Of a stretch of 42,323 bases of DNA, positions 26,314 to 35,097 are shown one piece after another; positions within the stretch are counted from its first letter, which is position 1, and each line of letters starts with the position of its first letter. The DNA is from Bacteroidales bacterium. GTDB taxonomy: Bacteria > Bacteroidota > Bacteroidia > Bacteroidales > F082. The position numbers and the translations under genes are program-made. The notes beneath the pieces were generated by a model. That model searched no databases. It worked only from the letters and a program-made list of their open reading frames with translations, and was not told the DNA's origin. The DNA lies in NCBI GenBank assembly GCA_016291135.1, contig JAEFAE010000022.1, positions 1 through 42,323 of the forward strand, in the 5' to 3' direction.

Positions 26314-27591
26314 TTATCGTATCTTGAAGGTGATTAGGGTGAAGGCGGCCAGCAGGATGGTGATGATCCAGAATCGGATGGTGATCTTCACCTCGTGGTG
26401 CACGGTGTTGTATCCCTCGCCACGTCCTTTGAAGGTGACGGTGCTGTTGGGCCAGGCCTTCTTGAAGTCGCTGTAGCTGGTACGGAAATGGTCGTGCAAG
26501 GGCCCTTTCTTCCAGATGCGGTGTTTCTTCCCGGTTTTGACGAAGCGCTTCACGTCGAGGTCGGAGAGGATCTCGAAGAGGAAAACGCCGCAGAGCAGGG
26601 GCAGCAGCAACTCCTTGTGCATGATGATGGCCGAGACGGCGATGATGCCGCCGATGGTCAGACTGCCCGTGTCGCCCATGAAGATCTGGGCAGGGTAGGA
26701 GTTGAACCACAGGAAACCGATCAGGGCCCCGACAAAGGCGGCCATGAACACCACCAGCTCTTCGCTGCCAGGGATGTACATCAGGTCGAAGTGACTGGCC
26801 GTGACGGCGTTGCTGGAGATATACGCCAGGATCACCAGGGTGAGCCCGATGATGGCGGAGTTGCCTGAGGCCATGCCGTCCATGCCGTCGTTGAGGTTGG
26901 AGCCGTTGCTGACCGCCGCCACGATGAACACGGTGAGCAGCACCAGGAAGATCCATGCCAGGTTGTACATCCATTTGGGGCCGGCCCATTTGAATAGGTT
27001 GGCGTAGTTGAGGTTATGGTTCTTCAGGAAGGGGATGGTGGTCCGGGTGGACTTCACGTCGGGACTCTTGACCACGACTTCCTTGTTGTCTTCGATTTTC
27101 AGCTGCACGGTCTCGTTGATGTGCACGGCAGGGCTGAAACGCAGGGTGAGACCCACGATGAGGCCGAGCAGGACCTGGCCGCCGAGCTTGACGGCGGGCC
27201 GGATGCCGTCTTTCTTCTTCTTGAAGGTCTTGACGTAGTCGTCGGCGAAACCGATGGCGCCAAGTAGCAGGGTGGTGATGACCATCAGGATGGTGTATAC
27301 GCTGTGGAGCTTGCAGATGAGCAGCACTGGGATCAGGATGGCCGTGATGATGATGACGCCGCCCATGGTGGGCACGCCTTTTTTCTGGGTGTTGTACGGG
27401 TCGGTGGCCTCGTCGCGCTGCGTCTCGACGATTTTCTTGCGCTTGAGGAACTTGATGAAGCTGTTGCCGAACCAGACCGAGACGATGAGGGCGAGGATGA
27501 TGGCGACGGCGGCACGGAAGGTGACGTAGGTGAAGACACCCGCTCCGGGGAAGTTGATTCGGTCTAGGTATTGAAACAGGTAGTATAACAT
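26314..27591 (-). CDS. mraY: Phospho-N-acetylmuramoyl-pentapeptide-transferase
   Basis: Membrane enzyme making lipid I from UDP-MurNAc-pentapeptide and undecaprenyl phosphate. It has 425 residues, longer than E. coli MraY (360), because of an extra segment of about 60 residues (IEDNKEVVVKSPDVKS region) found in Bacteroidota homologues. Catalytic aspartates are in FADDYVKTFKK and NLNDGMDGMASG, and the HHE-equivalent region is KGPLHDHF. It starts 3 bases after murE. Confidence 0.96.
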   Translation of the reverse strand: MLYYLFQYLDRINFPGAGVFTYVTFRAAVAIILALIVSVWFGNSFIKFLKRKKIVETQRDEATDPYNTQKKGVPTMGGVIIITAILIPVLLICKLHSVYTILMVITTLLLGAIGFADDYVKTFKKKKDGIRPAVKLGGQVLLGLIVGLTLRFSPAVHINETVQLKIEDNKEVVVKSPDVKSTRTTIPFLKNHNLNYANLFKWAGPKWMYNLAWIFLVLLTVFIVAAVSNGSNLNDGMDGMASGNSAIIGLTLVILAYISSNAVTASHFDLMYIPGSEELVVFMAAFVGALIGFLWFNSYPAQIFMGDTGSLTIGGIIAVSAIIMHKELLLPLLCGVFLFEILSDLDVKRFVKTGKKHRIWKKGPLHDHFRTSYSDFKKAWPNSTVTFKGRGEGYNTVHHEVKITIRFWIITILLAAFTLITFKIR

Positions 27592-27594
27592 GGC

Positions 27595-29076
27595 TTACTT
27601 CTCATTTAATGCGTTGGACAGTTCCTCTTTATCGTCGAAATGGCGCTTTACGCCTTGGATGATCTGATAGTCCTCATGACCCTTGCCGGCCAGCAGGATG
27701 ATGTCGCCCTTGCGGGCCAGGGCCACGGCGGTGCGGATGGCCTCGCGACGGTCGGTGATGGAGAGCACCTTGTTGTGTGCTTCGGCCGGCACGCCTTCCT
27801 TCATCTGGCGGATGATCTCGTCAGGATCCTCGTTGCGGGGGTTGTCGCTGGTGAGGATGACGCGGTTGCTCAGCTGGACGGCGATGGCAGCCATCTCGGG
27901 CCGCTTGCTGGTGTCGCGGTTGCCGCCGCAGCCTACCACGGTGATGACGTTGGGGCCATCCTCCGACTTTCTTTTCCTGTTTTCCGTCTTCACCACCTCG
28001 TTGATGGTCTTCAGGACGTTTTCCAGGGCGTCGGGGGTGTGGGCGTAGTCCACGATGCCGACGACGCCGCAGTCGCTGTGGACCATGTCGAACCGGCCGT
28101 TGGCGCCCTGCATCTTGCTGAGTTCCACCAGCAGCTCGTCGCGGTCGAATCCCAGCTCGATGGCCGCCCCGTAGATGGCGAGGAGGTTGCTGGCGTTGAA
28201 TCCGCCCACCAGACGGGTGTGCAGCTCGGTGTCGTTGACCTTCATCAGCATGCCATCGAAATGGCTCTCGAGCACGAGTCCCTTGTAATCGGCATCGTGT
28301 TTCAGGGCGTAGGAGCGTTTCCGTGCCGGAGTGTTCTGCAACATCACGCTGCCGTTGCGGTCGTCGAGGTTGGTGAGGGCGAAGGCGTTTGCCGGAAGGT
28401 CGTCGAAGAACTTCTTCTTGGCGTTGCGGTAGTTGGCCATCGTCTTGTGGTAGTCGAGGTGGTCGTGGGTGAGGTTGGTGAAGATGCCGCCCGCAAACTG
28501 CAAACCGGCGATACGGTGTTGGTCGACGGCGTGGGAGCTGACTTCCATGAAGGCATACTCGCAGTGGTGGTCCACCATCTTGCGCAGCAGGGCGTTGAGG
28601 GCGATGGGGTCGGGGGTGGTATGGGTGGCGGGGATCACCTCGTGGTCGACGATGTTCTCGATGGTGGAGAGCAGGCCGCAGGCATAGCCGGCGTCGGTGA
28701 AGAGCCGGTAGAGCAGGGTGGCGATGGTGGTCTTGCCGTTGGTGCCCGTCACGCCGGTCAGCTTCAGCTCATGGGAGGGGTTGCCGTAGAAGTTGGCGGC
28801 ACCGATGCCCAACACGTAGGCGCTGTTGTCGACCCGGATGTAGGAGACGTCCTCCTTGAGGGTCTTCGGCAGTTGTTCACAGACGATGGCCGTCGCGCCT
28901 TGTTCCACCGCCTTGTCGATGTATTGGTGCCCGTCGGACTGGGTGCCTCTGATGGCAAAGAACAGGGTGCCCGGCACCACCTCGCGAGAGTCGAACGAGA
29001 TGTGTTCGATGTCGAGGTCTTTGTTGCCGACCAGTTCCAGCAGGTTGCAGTTGACGAGTATTTCTTTCAGTTTCAT
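27595..29076 (-). CDS. murE: UDP-MurNAc-L-alanyl-D-glutamate--2,6-diaminopimelate ligase
   Basis: Mur ligase adding the third peptide residue. It has 493 residues from MKLKEILVN. The ATP P-loop GTNGKT is at 111-116. DNPR at 411-414 is the motif that selects meso-diaminopimelate, so the cell wall is of the meso-DAP type. The frame is open far upstream (to 29631) but that part is antiparallel noise within ftsI; the chosen ATG overlaps the ftsI TGA by 4 bases. Confidence 0.96.
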   Translation of the reverse strand: MKLKEILVNCNLLELVGNKDLDIEHISFDSREVVPGTLFFAIRGTQSDGHQYIDKAVEQGATAIVCEQLPKTLKEDVSYIRVDNSAYVLGIGAANFYGNPSHELKLTGVTGTNGKTTIATLLYRLFTDAGYACGLLSTIENIVDHEVIPATHTTPDPIALNALLRKMVDHHCEYAFMEVSSHAVDQHRIAGLQFAGGIFTNLTHDHLDYHKTMANYRNAKKKFFDDLPANAFALTNLDDRNGSVMLQNTPARKRSYALKHDADYKGLVLESHFDGMLMKVNDTELHTRLVGGFNASNLLAIYGAAIELGFDRDELLVELSKMQGANGRFDMVHSDCGVVGIVDYAHTPDALENVLKTINEVVKTENRKRKSEDGPNVITVVGCGGNRDTSKRPEMAAIAVQLSNRVILTSDNPRNEDPDEIIRQMKEGVPAEAHNKVLSITDRREAIRTAVALARKGDIILLAGKGHEDYQIIQGVKRHFDDKEELSNALNEK

Positions 29077-31217
29077 TTCTTTCCGAGTGTTAAGGTGATC
29101 AATCGTCCCGGTTGTAGCGTGTCGCCGGGTCGGACGGATTGCTGTATGACCTTGCCGTAGCCGTCGAAGGCGATGTTCCAACCGCTGTTCTCGAGCAGGT
29201 AGACGGCGTCGGTGATGTTCATGCCACGGACATCGGGCACCCTGACCGAGTCGAAGCGGACGGGTTCGACGACGTATTGGCCGTCCTTCTTGGAATAGGC
29301 CGTGGTGACCCACTCGCTGCCCAGCGAGCAGTCGGCATACGGGACGTCGAGGGCCTGGAGGTAGGGAAGGACCTCCGATTGGTGGCGTATGGTGCTGTCG
29401 GCGCTGCTCTTCGAAGGCGTCTGTGCCTCGACCAAGCCTTTGATCTTGGTGGCATAGACGCGGTCGGCGATCTCTTTGAAGGCAGGGGCGGCCACCCTTC
29501 CGGCGGAATAGAAGCGCCCTTTGGCCTTGCTGATGACCACGATGCAGCTGTAGACGGGATGCTCGGCCGGGAAGTAACCCACGAAAGTCACGTTGTAGTC
29601 GCGTTCGAGGCGTCCTTCGGCGTTGACCCACTTGTAGGCATGCTTCTCCACGTTGTAGAGCTGGGCGGTTCCGGTCTTGCCTGCGATGCCGTATTCGGTG
29701 TCGCGGAGCATCTTGGCGGTACCCCTGAGGACCACGCCCTTCATCATACTCTGGATGGAGTCGATGGTCTTTTGGGAGGCGATGTGTTCCTTGAGGACCA
29801 CGGGTTCGATGTGCTCGAGGGTGACGCCTTCCTTGCGGATCTCCCTGACGAAGAGGGGCTTCATCATGCGACCCCCGTTGGCCACGGCGTTGTACAGGGT
29901 GAGGATCTGCAGGGGCGGCAGGCGCAGCTCATAGCCGATCGACATCCAGGGCAGGGAGGTCTTCGACCAGTGGATCTTGTCGAGGATGGGGTGCTTGATA
30001 TACGGACGGGCCTCACCAGCGATGCCAGTGCCCAGCGGGACGTTCAGCCCCATGTTGTAGAGGCTGTTGACGTAGCGCTCGGGATGGGCTCCGAAGTAGT
30101 CGGTGATGAGCTTGGCGGTGCCTTTGTTGGACGACTGTTCGAACACCTCGCGGATGGTGACCCTTCCGTCGGAGTGGATGGTGTGGTCGTCGAACATCTT
30201 CTTTCCGGAGAAGACGAGGGGTCCGCTGCCGATGTTGATATGCGAGTTGATGTCGAGGTCGGGGAAGTTCTCAAGCAGGACGAGCATGGAGGCCAGCTTG
30301 AAGGTGGATCCCGGCTCGATGCCGTTGCCGAGGGCGAAGTTGTACAGCTCCTGGCAGCGGTCGGTCTTCTTGTCGCGTTGCAGGTTGGTGATCGCCTTCA
30401 CGTGGCCGGTGGTCACCTCCATCACGATGGCGCAGCCTTGCTCTGCCTTGTTCTCGATCAAGGTGTTGCGCAAGGCCCGTTCGGCGATGTCCTGGATGCC
30501 GATGTCGAGGGTGGAGACGATGTCGTTGCCGTTGACGGCTTCGATGTTGTTGTCGTCTTCGACGGGAATCCAGGTGCCGTGATGCAGGTGCCGCTGCTTG
30601 TGATGGCCGTCCTGGCCGCGGAGCACGGAGTCGTAGGCGCTCTCGAGGCCCACGACGATGCTGTCGTTGACGTAGCCGATGGTACGGACGGCCAACGACC
30701 CGTAGGGATGGATGCGCTTGAAGCGCGGCTGCGACTTGGTGAGGCCGCCCTTCAGGTTGCCCAGGCAGAGGATGGGGAAGGTCTCCATTTGTTTGTACTG
30801 TTGCAGCGTGACGTTCAAGTCGACCAGGAAATAGCGTTTGCCGTTGGCCTTGGCCTCGACGAGGCCTTTCTTCCAGCGTTCGGCGTTGCGTTTGGGAAAC
30901 AGGGCGGCCAACGCCTTGCTGAGGGCGTCGACATCGGCGTTGAAGACGCTGTCTTCGATGACCGAGGGGTCGATGCCGACCTCGAAGATGGGGACGTCGG
31001 TGGCCAGCAGGCTGCCGTTGTCGGCCAGGATGTCGCCGCGCGAGGCCTGCAGGGTGTCGAAACGGGTCTCCACCTGCTCGGCGAGGCTACGCAGCTCGTC
31101 TCCCTCCTTGGTCTGCACCAGGATGGCCTTCACGATGATGACTGCGCCGACCGCAAGGGCGGCGAAGTACACCAGGAAGGTGCGGAGGAGACTGCTTGTT
31201 TTCGGGTCGCGTGGCAT
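29073..31217 (-). CDS. ftsI: Penicillin-binding protein FtsI/PBP3-type transpeptidase with PASTA domain
   Basis: Class B penicillin-binding protein cross-linking septal peptidoglycan with FtsW. It has 714 residues: a short cytoplasmic end, a transmembrane helix (about 11-32), a dimerisation domain, then the transpeptidase domain with S304-TF-K307, S362-S-N364 and KTGT at 514-517. A single C-terminal PASTA domain (about 655-714, VPDVRGMNITDAVYLLE) is present. It overlaps murE by 4 bases and follows ftsL by 18 bases. Confidence 0.95.
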   Translation of the reverse strand: MPRDPKTSSLLRTFLVYFAALAVGAVIIVKAILVQTKEGDELRSLAEQVETRFDTLQASRGDILADNGSLLATDVPIFEVGIDPSVIEDSVFNADVDALSKALAALFPKRNAERWKKGLVEAKANGKRYFLVDLNVTLQQYKQMETFPILCLGNLKGGLTKSQPRFKRIHPYGSLAVRTIGYVNDSIVVGLESAYDSVLRGQDGHHKQRHLHHGTWIPVEDDNNIEAVNGNDIVSTLDIGIQDIAERALRNTLIENKAEQGCAIVMEVTTGHVKAITNLQRDKKTDRCQELYNFALGNGIEPGSTFKLASMLVLLENFPDLDINSHINIGSGPLVFSGKKMFDDHTIHSDGRVTIREVFEQSSNKGTAKLITDYFGAHPERYVNSLYNMGLNVPLGTGIAGEARPYIKHPILDKIHWSKTSLPWMSIGYELRLPPLQILTLYNAVANGGRMMKPLFVREIRKEGVTLEHIEPVVLKEHIASQKTIDSIQSMMKGVVLRGTAKMLRDTEYGIAGKTGTAQLYNVEKHAYKWVNAEGRLERDYNVTFVGYFPAEHPVYSCIVVISKAKGRFYSAGRVAAPAFKEIADRVYATKIKGLVEAQTPSKSSADSTIRHQSEVLPYLQALDVPYADCSLGSEWVTTAYSKKDGQYVVEPVRFDSVRVPDVRGMNITDAVYLLENSGWNIAFDGYGKVIQQSVRPGDTLQPGRLITLTLGKK

Positions 31218-31235
31218 GGTCGTGTGGCGTTGGGT

Positions 31236-31604
31236 TTATTCTGTCTGCTGTTTTGTGTCTGATGTCTTCTGAACCATTCGTGTTTCGAGGGATTCCTTGA
31301 TGCCTTCGGGAGCGAGTTTCTCGATGAGGGTCTTCTGGGTGGATTCACGGGTGAAGGCGGATTTGGCGTAGATGTATTCCACACGGAGGTCGCGGAGACG
31401 GACCGTGTTTTTCTTGATGGAGCGGCTGGTGCTCTCGGCCACGTAGGCATTGGTGATGATGAGCATCAACAGCACGGTGAGGTACACGAGGAAGGGAAAC
31501 ATCTTGGAGAAGTCTTCCTTGGTGAGGAAACTTCCGCCCAGGATGCTCATGATGGTGCGGCTGCCTTTGGATGCGGTCTTTTTGGTCTCTCTCTTCATGG
31601 TCAT
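31236..31604 (-). CDS. ftsL: FtsL-like cell division protein
   Basis: A 122-residue bitopic protein: a basic cytoplasmic end, one transmembrane helix (about residues 34-54, FPFLVYLTVLLMLIITNAYV), then a periplasmic helix with coiled-coil character (STSRSIKKNTVRLRDLRVEY). This is the layout of FtsL, which links FtsQ and FtsB-like partners to FtsWI. Bacteroidota FtsL proteins diverge strongly, so position between rsmH and ftsI carries much of the assignment. It overlaps rsmH by 4 bases. Confidence 0.85.
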   Translation of the reverse strand: MTMKRETKKTASKGSRTIMSILGGSFLTKEDFSKMFPFLVYLTVLLMLIITNAYVAESTSRSIKKNTVRLRDLRVEYIYAKSAFTRESTQKTLIEKLAPEGIKESLETRMVQKTSDTKQQTE

Positions 31605-32494
31605 TTCCTTTCTGCTATCCTGAGCTTGGCACTGCGTGCACGTGAGTTGGCGGCAATCTCCTCCTCGGAGGGGACAATGGGCTTGCGGTTGATTATTTTA
31701 TAAGGTGTCAGGGAGTTGCCGAAGAAGTCCTTTTCTTCGATGCCTTCGGCGTTGCCCGTCTTCATGACGTTCTTGACAAGGCGGTCCTCCAGCGAGTGGT
31801 ACGACAGGACCACGAGGCGTCCGCCGGGCTTCAGCACGTCGGCGCATTGGGCGAGGAACGCGTTGAGGGCCTCCATCTCCTGGTTCACCTCGATGCGGAG
31901 GGCTTGGAAGATCTGTGCCAGGGTCTTGTTTTCACGTCCCCGGGGCAGACGGCCTTGCACCGCTTCCTTGAGTTCGGTGGTGGTGGTGATGGGCTGGGCG
32001 TCGCGGGCGAGGAGGATGTCGGAGGCCACCAGGTGGGCGTTGGGCACCTCGCCGTAGAGGCTCAGGATGCGGGTCAGCTCGGCATGGTCATAGGTGTTGA
32101 CGATGCTGGCGGCGTCAACGGGGTTCGACTGGCTCATGCGCATGTCGAGCTTTCCTTCGAAGCGTGTGGAGAAGCCTTTTTCAGGGGTGTCGAACTGGTG
32201 GGAGGAGACGCCGAGGTCGGCCAACACACCGTCGATCTTGCCTTGGTGGTAGAGCTGGATGAAATTCTTGAAATAGCGGAAGTTCTGCGGGATGAAGGTG
32301 AAACGCGGGTCGTCGAAGGCGTTGGCGGCGGCGTCTTCATCCTGGTCGAAGGCATAGAGGTGTCCCGTTTCAAGCCGCTCGAGGATGGCACGCGAATGCC
32401 CGCCGCCGCCAAAGGTGACGTCGGCGTAGGTTCCGTCGGGACGGAGGTTCAGGCCATCGAGGCAAGAGGCGAGTAAAACGGGATTGTGATACAT
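31601..32494 (-). CDS. rsmH: 16S rRNA (cytosine(1402)-N(4))-methyltransferase
   Basis: SAM-dependent methyltransferase acting on C1402 of 16S rRNA; it is the second gene of most dcw clusters. It has 297 residues. The SAM-binding segment is ADVTFGGGGHSRAIL (about 24-38), and DQDEDA, GVLADLGVSSHQFD and SYHSLEDRLVK are RsmH signatures. It begins 39 bases after mraZ and overlaps ftsL. Confidence 0.96.
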   Translation of the reverse strand: MYHNPVLLASCLDGLNLRPDGTYADVTFGGGGHSRAILERLETGHLYAFDQDEDAAANAFDDPRFTFIPQNFRYFKNFIQLYHQGKIDGVLADLGVSSHQFDTPEKGFSTRFEGKLDMRMSQSNPVDAASIVNTYDHAELTRILSLYGEVPNAHLVASDILLARDAQPITTTTELKEAVQGRLPRGRENKTLAQIFQALRIEVNQEMEALNAFLAQCADVLKPGGRLVVLSYHSLEDRLVKNVMKTGNAEGIEEKDFFGNSLTPYKIINRKPIVPSEEEIAANSRARSAKLRIAERK

Positions 32495-32533
32495 TGCGTC
32501 GAAAAGGGTGGGTTGGTTGTTCGGAGTTGGGTG

Positions 32534-32992
32534 TTAGAATTGAAGGTCGGAGAAGAGGTCTTCGACGCCCTTGGCAAGGTCTTCGGACGAGATGGCGTTG
32601 ACACGCTCCTCGTACTTCGCCTTGTCCCAGATTTCCATGTTGGTGAACATGGAATCGATGACGACATCCTTGCTCAGGTCGCTGCGTTCCAGCAACTCCT
32701 TGGGGATGAGGAGGCGTCCGCTGGCATCCAGCTTGACCCGCTTGACACCGTCGAGGTACTTGCGCATGATGTCGAGCTTGCGGCGGTCGAAGGTGTTGAC
32801 CTGCATCAGGATGTCGCGACGGCGGTTCCAGTCGCTGATGGTGTAGAGCTCCAGATAAGTGCCGTGCAGTCCCGGACGCAGCACAAAGTCCTCTTCCGCC
32901 TGGCTACCCAGCTGCTCCCTGAAATCGGCAGGCAGCATGAGACGGCCTTTGGCGTCGAGCTTGCAAGTGAAGGTTCCGGTAGGGTTACTCAT
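32534..32992 (-). CDS. mraZ: Transcriptional regulator MraZ
   Basis: DNA-binding regulator of the dcw operon with two AbrB-like (SpoVT-AbrB) repeats. It has 152 residues. Each repeat keeps the D-x-x-x-R signature: LDAKGRLMLPADFR near the N-terminus and LDASGRLLIPKEL in the second half. It is the first dcw gene. Three TGGG(A/G) boxes at 10-bp spacing lie upstream (33032-33056), matching the MraZ operator known in E. coli and other bacteria, so auto-regulation is likely. Confidence 0.96.
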   Translation of the reverse strand: MSNPTGTFTCKLDAKGRLMLPADFREQLGSQAEEDFVLRPGLHGTYLELYTISDWNRRRDILMQVNTFDRRKLDIMRKYLDGVKRVKLDASGRLLIPKELLERSDLSKDVVIDSMFTNMEIWDKAKYEERVNAISSEDLAKGVEDLFSDLQF

Positions 32993-33013
32993 GACTTATT
33001 CTCTTTTGGGATA

Positions 33014-33021
33014 CAAAATTA
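33014..33021 (-). promoter_or_regulatory. -7 promoter box for the dcw operon
   Basis: TAATTTTG on the minus strand matches TAnnTTTG, 22 bases before the mraZ ATG. It is the only clear box found for the operon. Confidence 0.65.
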
Positions 33022-33031
33022 CTGCATTTTT

Positions 33032-33056
33032 CCCCATTCTTCCCCACTTTTTCCCA
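33032..33056 (-). promoter_or_regulatory. MraZ operator: three TGGGR boxes with 10-bp period
   Basis: On the minus strand TGGGA (33056-33052), TGGGG (33046-33042) and TGGGG (33036-33032) are spaced exactly 10 bp apart, with A-rich 5-bp spacers. They lie just upstream of the -7 box. MraZ of other bacteria binds TGGGN direct repeats of this period, so repressor binding over the promoter is expected. Confidence 0.8.
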
Positions 33057-33083
33057 CAAATTTCAATGGTTTTGGGTGATTTT

Positions 33084-33156
33084 TTATCAACATAGTTATC
33101 AACAGGTATGTTAATACATGTTAATTAATTGTAAATCAGTAATATAGTTATCAACA
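33084..33156. promoter_or_regulatory. Three TTATCAACA repeats, DnaA-box-like
   Basis: TTATCAACA occurs at 33084-33092, 33096-33104 and 33148-33156, all in the same direction, in a very A+T-rich stretch between the divergent mraZ and acyltransferase promoters. Each differs by one base from the E. coli DnaA box TTATCCACA. DnaA binding is inferred. Confidence 0.45.
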
Positions 33157-33202
33157 ATTGAAAAAAAGCTGTGCAAAATGAAAGGTTTTCGGAATTAGTT
33201 CT

Positions 33203-33210
33203 TATTTTTG
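33203..33210 (+). promoter_or_regulatory. -7 promoter box for the acyltransferase operon
   Basis: TATTTTTG matches TAnnTTTG and lies 26 bases before the ATG at 33236. Confidence 0.65.
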
Positions 33211-33235
33211 TAGGTTAAAATGGAACAAGATTCCT

Positions 33236-34114
33236 ATGGAAGACAAATACAACAACCTGATCGATCTTAGGAAAATCTTCGAAGCCAAGGCCCCGAAACT
33301 GATGAAGCGGATGCCCAACTGGCTGTTCCGCCGGATCCAGCGCCTGCTGCATGAGGAGGACATCAACCGCATCCTCTCCACCTATGGTGCCAACGAGGGT
33401 GTGGCCTTCGTGCACGACGTGATCAAGGACTTCAACCTGAACGTCGTTGAACAGGGTGTGGAGCACCTGACGGCCTCGCCGCGGATCCTGGTAGCCTCGA
33501 ACCATCCTTTGGGCGGCCTCGACGGCATCGCCCTCATCGGTACGGTGGGCAACTACTGTCCCGAACCCGTCACGCCGGTGAACGACTTCTTGATGTTCAT
33601 CAAAAACCTGCAACCGATCTTCATCCCCGTCAACAAGGCAGGGAAGGGGGTCGGCAACCGTGAGGAGAACGTCCGCCTCTTCAACGAGACCTTCGCCTCG
33701 GACCGTGCCATCTGCTACTTCCCATTCGGGTTGTGCTCGCGCAAGGTCAAGGGAGGCAAGGTCATGGACTTGGATTGGAAAAAGACCTTCATCGTCAAGG
33801 CGAGGGAGTTCCAGCGTGACATCGTCCCTACCCACATCGACGGGCACAACACCCGCTTCTTCTACAACCTGGCCAGGCTTCGCAAACGCCTCAACATCAA
33901 GGTCAACATCGAGATGGCCTTCCTGCCCGACGAGTTCTTTAAACAACGTAACAAGACGCTGACCATCGTGTTTGGCAAACCCATTCCATACCAGACCTTC
34001 GACCGTCGATACACCGATGCACAGTGGGCCGAGAAGCTGCGGTGCTTCTCCTACTGCCTGGCCCAGGACAAAGACCTGGTGTTCGATCCCGACAAGGATT
34101 ATCAAATACCTTGA
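33236..34114 (+). CDS. glsA: PlsC-like acyltransferase, probable GlsA (glycine lipid O-acyltransferase)
   Basis: Membrane-associated acyltransferase with 292 residues. The PlsC-type motif appears as NHPLGGLD (N89, H90, D96), the form seen in ornithine- and glycine-lipid O-acyltransferases rather than in phospholipid PlsC. Further conserved segments are IFIPVNKAGKG and ICYFPFGLCSRK. The next gene is a GNAT-type N-acyltransferase, the arrangement reported for glsA/glsB of Bacteroides thetaiotaomicron. The expected role is adding the second fatty acid to N-acyl-glycine. Substrate is inferred from pairing. Confidence 0.75.
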   Translation: MEDKYNNLIDLRKIFEAKAPKLMKRMPNWLFRRIQRLLHEEDINRILSTYGANEGVAFVHDVIKDFNLNVVEQGVEHLTASPRILVASNHPLGGLDGIALIGTVGNYCPEPVTPVNDFLMFIKNLQPIFIPVNKAGKGVGNREENVRLFNETFASDRAICYFPFGLCSRKVKGGKVMDLDWKKTFIVKAREFQRDIVPTHIDGHNTRFFYNLARLRKRLNIKVNIEMAFLPDEFFKQRNKTLTIVFGKPIPYQTFDRRYTDAQWAEKLRCFSYCLAQDKDLVFDPDKDYQIP

Positions 34115-34131
34115 CCCAAAAACCTTTCGCC

Positions 34132-35094
34132 ATGAACATGAAAACCATCATCGACCCCATACCGATACCGAAACTTCTCGAGGAGTTGACCCAAGAACGC
34201 TTCTTCCGGAAGACAAACAACGGACACAACGAGATCTACATCCTCAATGCCTTCAATGCGCCGAATGTGATGCGCGAGATTGGACGGCTCCGTGAGATCA
34301 GCTTCCGCGATTCAGGAGGCGGCACGGGCCTGGACTGCGACCTCGACATCTTCGACCTCGACCCCGAGAACCACTTTGAGCAACTGATCGTATGGAACCC
34401 TTACGACCAGGCCATCGTGGGTGGCTACCGGTTCCTGATGTGCGACCATCTGAAGGTCAACGAACAAGGACAAGTCAACACCCCGACCTCGGAGCTCTTC
34501 CATTACTCGGAACGCTTCGTCAAGGAGTATCTTCCCTATACCATCGAGCTGGGCCGCTCCTTTGTCCAGCCTGAATACCAGCCTTCGAAGAGCCTCTCCA
34601 AGGGCATCTACTCGCTCGACAACCTTTGGGACGGCCTTGGGTCGCTGATTCACCTGCTTCCCCAAGCGCGCTATTTCTTCGGCAAGGTGACCATGTATCC
34701 CCAGCTGGAACGGGGCTCGCGCGACATGATCCTCTATTTCATGCAGACGCAGTTCTCCGATCCCGACCGTCTGGTGTATCCGCATCCCGAACTCGAGTTG
34801 CCCATCACCATGGACAAGGATACGCTGCGTTCGATCTTTACCGGCAACAACTACGCGGAGAACTACCGGATCCTCGTCAAGCAGGTGCGGGAACGTGGGG
34901 CCGCCGTGCCGCCGTTGGTCAATGCCTACATGAGCCTATCGTCCACGATGCGTTCCTTCGGCACGGCCCTCAACGCCCCCTTCGGGGACGTGGAAGAGAC
35001 CGGTATCTTGGTGACCATCAAGGATATCCTTCAAGAGAAGGTGGAGCGCCACCTGACCTACGAACCCAATGAGAAACCTCTTCATCTGAGTTAA
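34132..35094 (+). CDS. glsB: GNAT-type N-acyltransferase, probable GlsB (glycine N-acyltransferase)
   Basis: A 320-residue protein with an N-acyltransferase (OlsB/hemolysin-like GNAT) domain: RLREISFRDSGGG, then the QLIVWNPYDQAIVGGYRF strand, and ELGRSFVQPEYQ. In Bacteroides the equivalent enzyme attaches a 3-hydroxy fatty acid to glycine, the first step of glycine lipid synthesis. The start at 34132 gives MNMKTIIDP; 34138 is a close alternative. It is 17 bases after the PlsC-like gene and 3 bases before ysxC, so all three are probably one transcript. Confidence 0.75.
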   Translation: MNMKTIIDPIPIPKLLEELTQERFFRKTNNGHNEIYILNAFNAPNVMREIGRLREISFRDSGGGTGLDCDLDIFDLDPENHFEQLIVWNPYDQAIVGGYRFLMCDHLKVNEQGQVNTPTSELFHYSERFVKEYLPYTIELGRSFVQPEYQPSKSLSKGIYSLDNLWDGLGSLIHLLPQARYFFGKVTMYPQLERGSRDMILYFMQTQFSDPDRLVYPHPELELPITMDKDTLRSIFTGNNYAENYRILVKQVRERGAAVPPLVNAYMSLSSTMRSFGTALNAPFGDVEETGILVTIKDILQEKVERHLTYEPNEKPLHLS

Positions 35095-35097
35095 GCC

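Noticed and set aside
25751..26989. Longer, 412-codon version of the MurD-like gene
   Set aside because: The upstream part lies in another frame of mraY and is Arg/His-rich shadow sequence; the ATG at 26299 gives normal operon spacing.
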